NCBI GenBank assembly: GCA_035654175.1
Contig: DASRXL010000076.1
Span: 1 to 5,989, forward strand
DNA length: 5,989 bases
Origin: PNC22 sp035654175
Lineage (GTDB): Bacteria > Planctomycetota > Phycisphaerae > Phycisphaerales > UBA1924
Reading direction: 5' to 3'
Part shown: positions 1-5,989 of the stretch, in pieces
Numbering within the stretch: position 1 is the stretch's first letter
How the letters are laid out: each line of letters begins with the position of its first letter
Made by a program: the position numbers and the translations under genes
Notes under the pieces: model-generated
Told to the model about the DNA's origin: nothing
The model's input: only the letters and a program-made list of their open reading frames with translations
Database searches by the model: none

Positions 1-94
1 CATAGACCCCGAGCCCGTACTCCTGGATGAAGCCATCCAGGAACCCGGGCAGGTCCCGGAACATCGAGAGGAAGGTGTCGACGAGTTCCTGCAT
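1..94 (-). CDS. Probable DedA-family (SNARE-associated/VTT) membrane protein, N-terminal fragment
   Basis: Only the first 31 codons lie in the window; the gene continues past base 1. The fragment starts MQELVDTFLSMF and ends with FIQEYGLGVY. That end closely matches the short amphipathic stretch (LVAEYGVWVY in E. coli DedA) just before the first membrane segment of DedA-family proteins. These are inner-membrane proteins linked to lipid-carrier or phospholipid flipping and proton-motive-force homeostasis. The start is fixed by an in-frame TGA (95-97) immediately upstream of the ATG (92-94); the only other in-frame ATG is codon 11. No strong Shine-Dalgarno is visible. It lies 83 bp downstream of groEL on the same strand, so read-through co-transcription is possible. 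The family call rests on a short stretch without the diagnostic membrane motifs, so it is tentative; another membrane protein is possible. Confidence 0.5.
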   Translation of the reverse strand, partial: MQELVDTFLSMFRDLPGFLDGFIQEYGLGVY

Positions 95-117
95 TCATGT
101 CGCCGTTCGGGTCCGCT

Positions 118-169
118 CGGGCGCGGGCCGCCCGGTGTACCTCGCCTCCGCGGCGCCGTCGCGGCGCCG
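118..169 (-). terminator. Two GC-rich hairpins downstream of groEL (possible weak terminator)
   Basis: The 83-bp gap between groEL and the next minus-strand gene holds two perfect inverted repeats. One is CGGCGCCG-TCG-CGGCGCCG (151-169); the arms are themselves palindromic and also form a 10-base direct repeat, CGCGGCGCCG, separated by one T. The other is CGGGCG-CGGGC-CGCCCG (118-134). The first lies 8 bases past the groEL stop. Neither is followed by a T tract in the transcribed direction, so neither is a classical intrinsic terminator. They could attenuate transcription or protect the groEL mRNA 3' end, or be a by-product of high GC. Confidence 0.35.
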
Positions 170-177
170 AGGGGCGA

Positions 178-1926
<1,749 letters not shown>

Positions 1927-1947
1927 TGCTTTGCTGCTCCGTTTTCG

Positions 1948-1964
1948 CGGGCTGGGGAAGCCCG
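1948..1964 (-). promoter_or_regulatory. Hairpin in the groEL leader, next to the ribosome binding site
   Basis: Perfect 6-bp inverted repeat with a 5-base loop, CGGGCT-TCCCC-AGCCCG in the groEL sense. It ends 21 bases before the start codon and 7 bases before the GGAG Shine-Dalgarno (1937-1940). If the transcript starts upstream of it, the hairpin would fold in the 5' leader and could influence translation or mRNA stability. The transcription start is not known, so this remains a structural observation. Confidence 0.35.
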
Positions 1965-2118
1965 GTCTCTCCAGAAGGGTCGTCGGAGGCCACCGCGCAG
2001 GGCGGGGCGATCGCTGATCGGTCCAAGGGCAAGCCGAGTGCCAGGGGGCATGGGCACCCGCGCGGGTCTGGGCCGTGACTGGGAGGCAGCCGCGGGCGTC
2101 CGGACTGCACGAAGGGGT

Positions 2119-2141
2119 CGGGCGTCTGACACCCACGCCCG
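2119..2141. promoter_or_regulatory. 7-9-7 inverted repeat, candidate operator
   Basis: CGGGCGT, nine spacer bases (CTGACACCC), then ACGCCCG: a perfect 7-bp inverted repeat about 126 bp before nuoA and 190 bp before groEL. Its half-site and spacer geometry resembles the 9-9-9 HrcA/CIRCE operator, but the sequence is unrelated. A dimeric regulator could bind it. Palindromes arise more readily in very GC-rich DNA, so chance is a real alternative. Confidence 0.3.
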
Positions 2142-2181
2142 GCGTGCCGCGGACCGGCTGCCGATCTGGCAGGACCGTCGC

Positions 2182-2199
2182 GGCTGCTGCGCCGCAGCC
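2182..2199. other. Short inverted repeat upstream of nuoA
   Basis: GGCTGC-TGCGCC-GCAGCC is a perfect 6-bp inverted repeat with a 6-base loop, about 70 bp before the nuoA start. An alternative pairing, GCGGC/GCCGC, overlaps it. There is no T tract, so it is not a terminator. It could be a regulator site or a leader hairpin, or just a product of base composition. Confidence 0.2.
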
Positions 2200-2267
2200 C
2201 GCGGCCTTGCGGCCACGCGCGCCAGATCCATACCGGCTAAACTTGCGGCTCTCACAGGAGGCCGGCG

Positions 2268-2657
2268 ATGCTCGCCACGGTTGACGTGATCTCGTACCTG
2301 CCGCTGGGGATCATCCTGGGGATGGCGATCACCTTCGCCGTCGCCAACATCGTGCTCACGAAACTCATCGGCCCCAGCCGCCAGGGCGCGACCAAGGGCA
2401 TGACCTACGAGTCGGGCATGAACCCGGTCGGCACGGCGCGGAAGCGCTTCAACGTGCGTTTCTATCTCATCGCCATGGTCTTCCTGCTCTTCGACGTGGA
2501 GGTGATCTTCCTCTACCCCTGGGCGACTACCTTTCCGAACCTCGAGTCCGGCACGCCGGAGGGTCTCGTCTGGCTCGGGCGCATCCTGTTCTTCCTGCTG
2601 ACCACGGTCGTCGCCTACCTGTACGGGTACCGAAAGGGCGTCTTCCGCTTCGACTGA
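2268..2657 (+). CDS. nuoA: NADH-quinone oxidoreductase subunit A (complex I)
   Basis: Small membrane subunit of respiratory complex I (NDH-1), which couples quinone reduction by NADH to proton translocation. NuoA packs beside NuoH and NuoJ near the quinone site. The 129 residues match the usual length and show three membrane segments: about 8-30, 62-86 and 100-122. The family signature is clear: YESG at 47-50 (conserved E48), then KRFNVRFYLIAMVFLLFDVE with the conserved acidic residues D76 and E78, followed by FLYPWA. A perfect AGGAGG (2256-2261) sits 6 bases before the ATG, the strongest ribosome binding site in the window. nuoB normally follows nuoA, but here a DUF2752 gene follows after 42 bp, so the remaining complex I genes must lie elsewhere. 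NdhC is the equivalent name in the cyanobacterial/plastid system. Confidence 0.95.
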   Translation: MLATVDVISYLPLGIILGMAITFAVANIVLTKLIGPSRQGATKGMTYESGMNPVGTARKRFNVRFYLIAMVFLLFDVEVIFLYPWATTFPNLESGTPEGLVWLGRILFFLLTTVVAYLYGYRKGVFRFD

Positions 2658-2674
2658 GCGGCGGCGGCGGGACC

Positions 2675-2688
2675 CGGGCGCGCGCCCG
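2675..2688. other. 14-bp perfect palindrome between nuoA and the DUF2752 gene
   Basis: CGGGCGCGCGCCCG lies 17 bases after the nuoA stop and 11 bases before the next start. As RNA it could form a 5-bp stem with a GCGC loop. No T tract follows, so intrinsic termination is unlikely. It might be a dimeric regulator site or a processing signal separating nuoA from the downstream genes, or simple GC-rich alternation. Confidence 0.25.
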
Positions 2689-2699
2689 TCGCGAATACG

Positions 2700-3194
2700 A
2701 TGGACGGCGTGTCCGAAGCCCCAGCCATCCTGGATGCCGCCCCATTGCGGGCGCGAGCGGTCGGCGGCGCGAGGAGGGCCTCCGCGCGCGTGCGCTGGGC
2801 CGCGCTCGTGGGGGCGGGGGCATGCCTCGCGCTGCTCGTGGTCGCTTCCCGGCTCGCTCCCGAGGCCGCCGGACACGGCACCCACACGCAGCTCGGCCTG
2901 CCCCCCTGCGCGTGGGCGGAAGCTCTCGGGAAGCCGTGCATGACGTGCGGCATGACCACCGCGTTCGCCTACGCCGCCAGGGGGGATCTGCTAGACTCCG
3001 CGCGGACGCAGCCTTTCGGCTTCGTGCTCGCGGTGCTGACCGCGGCGACGGGCTGGGGAGCGCTGCACGTCGCGGCGACGGGCTCCATGCTCGCCGCCGC
3101 CGCGTCGAGGATGCTCACACCGAGGCTCCTGTGGACGGCAGGGGCGATGCTGCTGGCGGCGTGGGGCTATAAGGTGCTGACCTGGCATGGCTGA
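2700..3194 (+). CDS. DUF2752 family membrane protein
   Basis: 164-residue protein with about three hydrophobic segments (roughly 32-52, 105-125 and 142-160). It carries the DUF2752 hallmark: HTQLGLPPC (62-70), then GKPCMTCGMTTAFA (77-90) and RGDLLDSARTQPFG (94-107). The cysteines C70, C80 and C83 form a C-x9-C-x2-CG pattern typical of the family. They suggest a metal or redox site between membrane segments, but the biochemical role of the family is unknown. The ATG at 2700 has no good Shine-Dalgarno. GTG at 2709 (codon 4) and GTG at 2790 (codon 31, with AGGAGG at 2772-2777) are alternative starts; the last would still retain the membrane segments and the cysteine motif. The 3' end overlaps the next gene by 8 bp, which supports co-translation. 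Confidence 0.82.
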   Translation: MDGVSEAPAILDAAPLRARAVGGARRASARVRWAALVGAGACLALLVVASRLAPEAAGHGTHTQLGLPPCAWAEALGKPCMTCGMTTAFAYAARGDLLDSARTQPFGFVLAVLTAATGWGALHVAATGSMLAAAASRMLTPRLLWTAGAMLLAAWGYKVLTWHG

Positions 3195-3885
3195 GCGAAC
3201 ATCGAACAATCGGCGACGGCCGCTTTCCCGGCGCGACCGCGTGCGTCGGGGGCTCGCGGGCGCGCTCGTGTGCATCTCGGGCCTCGGGGCGGCGGGCTGC
3301 GCCGTCGCCGGGGCGATGGCCTCGTCGGCGGAGCGGCACGGGTCGAAGACGCATCACGCGGAGTTCACGGAGCTGGAGGGGCACACCTATGCGGTCGTCG
3401 CCCTCGTGGACCGCGCGGTGCAGGCCGAGTACCCCGCCCTGCAGCCCTCGCTCATCCAGCGCATCGACCAGCGCATCGCCGAGAACGTCAACGCGACAGG
3501 CCACGTGCTCGGCGATCACGTGACGGAGTATCTCGCCAACAACCCCCAGTGGGTCACCTGGCCCCGCGGGCGGCTCGCGGAGGAGCTCAACGTCGACCGG
3601 ATCGTCTTCGTCGAGGTCAATGAGTTCCGCACGAACGAGGCCGGCAACGAGTATGTGTGGGACGGGCTCGGATGGGCAACCGTCTCGGTGATCGAGCGCG
3701 GGGCCGCGGCATCGGACGCGGAGGTCTTCCGCAAGGACATCCGCGTGCGGTTCCCCGACGACGAGGGCATCGGCCCCGACCAAGTGAGCAAGCAGGGCAT
3801 CGCCTCGACGCTCCTCAAGCGACTCGTGGACCGCGCCTCGTGGCTCTTCTACACCCACGAAGAGCCCAACGCGCTCACGTACTAG
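3187..3885 (+). CDS. Putative lipoprotein A, family not recognised
   Basis: 232 residues. A long Arg-rich n-region (1-21) and a hydrophobic stretch (22-36) lead to a lipobox-like LGAAGC with C38 as the lipidated residue, so the mature protein should be anchored on the periplasmic face of a membrane. SRRDRV at 14-19 is a poor match to a Tat signal. The mature part shows an alternating strand/helix pattern: YAVVALVDRA (68-77), a helix near 86-112, NVDRIVFVEVNEF (135-147), ATVSVIERG (164-172) and a C-terminal helix ending WLFYTHE (219-225). This is reminiscent of periplasmic lipoproteins with a CsgG- or LpoB-like alpha/beta fold, but I cannot name the family. The same blocks recur in lipoprotein B. 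The start overlaps the DUF2752 stop (ATGGCTGA); AAGGTG (3171-3176) lies 10 bases upstream. GTG at 3241 would give a shorter, more typical signal peptide. Confidence 0.75.
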   Translation: MAERTSNNRRRPLSRRDRVRRGLAGALVCISGLGAAGCAVAGAMASSAERHGSKTHHAEFTELEGHTYAVVALVDRAVQAEYPALQPSLIQRIDQRIAENVNATGHVLGDHVTEYLANNPQWVTWPRGRLAEELNVDRIVFVEVNEFRTNEAGNEYVWDGLGWATVSVIERGAAASDAEVFRKDIRVRFPDDEGIGPDQVSKQGIASTLLKRLVDRASWLFYTHEEPNALTY

Positions 3886-3911
3886 ACGAACGCATGGAGC
3901 GGAGTCCACCA

Positions 3912-4577
3912 ATGCGGAGCATCGTCGGAACGTCCCTCGTGCTCGCCGCGCTGTGCATCGGCGCGGCGGTCCTGGCGGCCGGCTGCAACATCGTGGGGCC
4001 GGCGTTCCTGCTCGTGCACGGGCCGGAGAAGATCCCCCAGCAGTATGAGCTTCCCCGGGAGCGCCCCGCGGTGGTCTTCCTCGACGATCGGGCGGGCAAC
4101 GTGGGCCGCTCCACGACCCGCGACCGCATCACCGCCGCCGCGGAGAGCGCCCTGCTCCAGCACAAGGCGGTGGACCGGCTGCTCGACTCCCGCGCCGCCG
4201 CGGCCGTGGTGGTCAACGAGCCCCGCGGGGAGATGCTCTCGATCTCGGAGGTGGGGCGCACCGTCAAGGCCGACGTCGTCATCTACGCGGTGCCCGAGCT
4301 CTACACACTCTCCCCCGACGGCCAGACCTTCGCCCCCACGGCCCGGCTGCGCGTGAAGGTGATCGACGCGGCGGCCGACTCCCGGCTCTGGCCCGAGGAG
4401 CGCGAGGGCTACGCCCTCGAGGTGACGGCCGTCACGAAGCAGGGCGCTCCACCCACCGACAACGCCGCCCTGCGCGAGGCCGAGGAGAAGTTCGCCGATC
4501 TTGTGGGCCTCCGGCTCGCGGAGCTCTTCTACAAGCACGAGGTGGAGAGCGTGTCCGACGAGCGGGACCGCCGCTGA
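3912..4577 (+). CDS. Putative lipoprotein B, diverged paralogue of lipoprotein A
   Basis: 221 residues with a textbook lipoprotein signal: a short n-region, a hydrophobic core 4-21 and lipobox LAAGC with C25. The mature protein repeats the layout of lipoprotein A: PAVVFLDDRA (52-61), a helix near 70-92, ADVVIYAVPELY (120-131), LRVKVIDAAADSRLW (146-160) and a C-terminal helix ending ELFYKHE (204-210), then a charged tail. I do not recognise a named family. The ATG at 3912 has GGAG at 3901-3904, 7 bases upstream; the in-frame ATG at 3894 would place six extra polar residues before the signal peptide and is less likely. It follows lipoprotein A by 26 bp and precedes the glycosyltransferase-like gene by 11 bp. 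The two lipoproteins may form a hetero-oligomer; that is inference. Confidence 0.78.
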   Translation: MRSIVGTSLVLAALCIGAAVLAAGCNIVGPAFLLVHGPEKIPQQYELPRERPAVVFLDDRAGNVGRSTTRDRITAAAESALLQHKAVDRLLDSRAAAAVVVNEPRGEMLSISEVGRTVKADVVIYAVPELYTLSPDGQTFAPTARLRVKVIDAAADSRLWPEEREGYALEVTAVTKQGAPPTDNAALREAEEKFADLVGLRLAELFYKHEVESVSDERDRR

Positions 4578-4588
4578 AGGGGCAGCGC

Positions 4589-5611
4589 GTGGCGCGTCGC
4601 GTCATCCATGTGCTCGATGTGCCGTCCCTGCGCGACCGCGCCCCGCGGAGCACCGGCGCAATCGCCGCCCTCGCCTGCGCGGAGGCGTGCGCGGCCACCC
4701 CGGAGTTCGAGCACGTGGTGACGATCGTCGGCTCGCGCGCCGACGCGGAAGCCGCGGCCGGACTCGGGGTGCGGGCCTCGGCCCTGTCGCCGCTCCCCCT
4801 CGGCTCGCCCGCGCTCGCCGGTCGTTCGCTGCGCCGGGCGCTCCGCGCGGCCGCGGAGGACGCTCGCATCCAGCCCTGGAGCGACCGCGCGGCTCGCGCC
4901 TGCGACGCCGCCCGCCTCCCGACCGCGCGCTTCCCCGCCGATCTGCTGCCCAGTGTCTCCCGAGCCGTCGGGCCGGGGCGAGAGGAGCTCCGCGCCCGGT
5001 TCGGCCTCGCTCCCGACATACCCACCATCGCGCTTCTCGCGGACCCGCCCTGGCACGCCGACGCCCGTCGCTTTGTCTACATGGTGGGGCTGCTCGACGT
5101 CGCGGGCGAACGCGTGGCGGGGCTCGTCGGATCCGGCACCGCGTCGACACAGCGGGCCCGGCGTTTCCACGCGGAGGCGGCCGTGGGATGGAGGATGGTT
5201 CTCGCCGACGACCCGGTGAGCGCCGTGGTTCAGGCGTGCGACCTCGCGGTCATCGTTCCGCCGGCGCCGCACCGGCCCCTCTCGCCGTGCGACCGGGCCT
5301 GCATCCGCTGGTCGATCCTCCGGAGCCACCTCCTGGGCGTGCCGGTGATCGGCGGCGCGGAGTGGCTCGACGGCGGGGTCTGTCCTGACGAGGCGAGGGG
5401 CGCGCTGGTCGGCGCGAGCGCGTCGATCACCGACCTCGGCCGCCGGCTCACGCGCCTGGTCGCCGACGGCGCGGAGCGCCAGCGCCTCTCGTCGGCGGTG
5501 CGGACGCACGCCGGCGCGGGCGCGACCCGGGAGCGCTACGGCGCGATGCTCAGCGCGCACTGGGGGCTGGCGCTCAGGGCGCGGCCGGCGCCATCGGAGA
5601 CGGCCGCGTGA
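4589..5611 (+). CDS. Glycosyltransferase-like protein (GT-B fold, GT4-like), probably degenerate
   Basis: 340 residues. The N-terminal half starts like a nucleotide-fold strand (RRVIHVLDVPSL) with a second strand VVTIVGS (43-49), but seems 30-50 residues shorter than in typical GT4 enzymes. The C-terminal half fits the GT4 donor domain: RARFGLAPDIPTIALLADPP (135-154), a DDPVSAVVQACDLAVIVPP segment (207-225) like the usual line before the catalytic loop, LLGVPVIGG (248-256) like the GVPVV block, and a helical end (285-325). The EX7E motif expected around 228-248 is replaced by RPLSPCDRACIRWSILRSH, with no glutamates, so catalysis is doubtful or altered. The start is GTG, with AAGGGG at 4577-4582 six bases upstream. 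The stop overlaps the phosphatase start by 4 bp. A regulatory or sugar-binding role is the alternative. Confidence 0.6.
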   Translation: MARRVIHVLDVPSLRDRAPRSTGAIAALACAEACAATPEFEHVVTIVGSRADAEAAAGLGVRASALSPLPLGSPALAGRSLRRALRAAAEDARIQPWSDRAARACDAARLPTARFPADLLPSVSRAVGPGREELRARFGLAPDIPTIALLADPPWHADARRFVYMVGLLDVAGERVAGLVGSGTASTQRARRFHAEAAVGWRMVLADDPVSAVVQACDLAVIVPPAPHRPLSPCDRACIRWSILRSHLLGVPVIGGAEWLDGGVCPDEARGALVGASASITDLGRRLTRLVADGAERQRLSSAVRTHAGAGATRERYGAMLSAHWGLALRARPAPSETAA

Positions 5612-5989
5612 GCGGGAGGACCAGCCTGCTCTTCGTCTGCCTGGGCAACATCTGCCGCTCGCCGCTGGCCGAGGGGATCTTCCTGCATCGGGCGGCGGCG
5701 CTGGGCGTGGCCGATCGGTTCGAGGTCGATTCCTGCGGGCTGGGCGGCTGGCACTCGGGCGAGCCGCCCGACGGGCGCGCTCAGGCCGTCGCCAGGAGCC
5801 GCGGCGTCGAGCTCGGTTGCGTCGCGCGCAAGATCAATCCGCGCGACGACTTCGACCGCTTCGGCCTGATCCTGCCCATGGACCCCGAGAACCGCGACCG
5901 CTTGCTCGCGCTGGGAGCGCCGGCCGGGCGCGTCCGCCTGGTCAGGAGCTTCGACCCGCTCCTGCGCGACACGCCGGAGGGGGAGCTCG
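5608..5989 (+). CDS. Low-molecular-weight protein tyrosine phosphatase (partial, 3' end missing)
   Basis: The first 127 codons are present. LLFVCLGNICRSPLAEG carries the phosphate-binding loop C-x5-R-S with nucleophile C11, R17 and S18. VDSCGLGGWHSGEPPDGRA (40-58) and FGLILPMDPENRDRLLALG (84-102) are the next conserved blocks, with the FxLIxxMDxxN pattern. The general-acid aspartate (usually within a DPxY motif) should lie just past the right edge, so it cannot be checked. These cytoplasmic enzymes hydrolyse phosphotyrosine; bacterial members often act on tyrosine kinases of polysaccharide export (Wzb/Wzc type), while the related ArsC-type arsenate reductases need extra cysteines not seen here. 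The GTG start overlaps the previous stop (GTGA), indicating translational coupling with the glycosyltransferase-like gene. Confidence 0.93.
   Translation, partial: MSGRTSLLFVCLGNICRSPLAEGIFLHRAAALGVADRFEVDSCGLGGWHSGEPPDGRAQAVARSRGVELGCVARKINPRDDFDRFGLILPMDPENRDRLLALGAPAGRVRLVRSFDPLLRDTPEGEL

Larger units (their letters stand above)
1927..2267. promoter_or_regulatory. Divergent intergenic region between groEL and nuoA
   Basis: This 341-bp stretch must hold the promoters for groEL (leftward) and nuoA (rightward). I see no convincing sigma-70 -35/-10 pair for either. The best -10-like string for nuoA is TAAACT at 2238-2243, 24 bases before the ATG, without a well-spaced -35. No CIRCE operator (TTAGCACTC-N9-GAGTGCTAA) and no clear heat-shock sigma-32 promoter is present. 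It does contain three inverted repeats: 1948-1964, 2119-2141 and 2182-2199. Open frames crossing it on both strands show no recognisable protein and look like GC-driven shadows. Confidence 0.6.

Noticed and set aside
2038..2057. GTGCC...GGCAC near-repeat considered as a degenerate CIRCE
   Set aside because: Only 5 bp pair, the spacer is 10 bases, and the half-site does not match TTAGCACTC.
1927..2136. N-terminal extension of GroEL by 70 codons
   Set aside because: The extra residues are unlike GroEL, whereas the internal ATG gives the standard N-terminus and numbering and has a GGAG upstream.
3226..3243. Twin-arginine (Tat) signal in lipoprotein A
   Set aside because: SRRDRV lacks the hydrophobic residues expected after the arginine pair; a plain Sec-type lipoprotein signal explains the region.
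3657..3911. Upstream in-frame extension of lipoprotein B
   Set aside because: It would overlap lipoprotein A by over 200 bp and bury the clear signal peptide and lipobox; the ATG at 3912 has its own GGAG.
3115..3912. A 265-codon minus-strand open frame opposite lipoprotein A
   Set aside because: It is antisense to a gene with a signal peptide and overlapping-operon context; Arg- and Val-rich with no recognisable domain.

Overview
The window is very GC-rich, with short gaps and several overlapping genes. It reads as chromosomal sequence from a free-living Gram-negative-type bacterium. The protein styles (a GroEL with a His-rich plus GGM tail, a DUF2752 membrane protein, a stand-alone nuoA, two family-less lipoproteins) resemble Planctomycetota, perhaps the Phycisphaerae side. 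That placement is an impression from protein character, not a database result.

Layout. On the minus strand, the first 31 codons of a probable DedA-family membrane protein run off the left edge (1-94). It lies just downstream of a complete groEL (178-1926). A 341-bp divergent intergenic region (1927-2267) separates groEL from a plus-strand run: nuoA (2268-2657), a DUF2752 membrane protein (2700-3194), lipoprotein A (3187-3885), lipoprotein B (3912-4577), a degenerate GT-B glycosyltransferase-like protein (4589-5611) and a low-molecular-weight protein tyrosine phosphatase cut by the right edge (5608-5989). From 2700 onward the gaps are 8 bp overlap, 26, 11 and 4 bp overlap, so these five genes are probably one operon. 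nuoA, 42 bp upstream, may head it or be a separate unit.

Function. groEL is a protein-folding gene with no groES beside it and no recognisable CIRCE operator. nuoA encodes one membrane subunit of respiratory complex I, but nuoB does not follow. The rest looks envelope-related: a small membrane protein with a conserved cysteine cluster, two lipoproteins that appear to be diverged copies of each other, a sugar-transferase fold lacking the usual catalytic glutamates, and a phosphatase of the kind that often accompanies polysaccharide export. A joint role in the cell envelope is an inference from gene order. No mobile element, CRISPR array, tRNA or rRNA was seen. The most interesting items are the lipoprotein pair, the degenerate glycosyltransferase coupled to the phosphatase, and the symmetrical elements in the groEL/nuoA divergent region.
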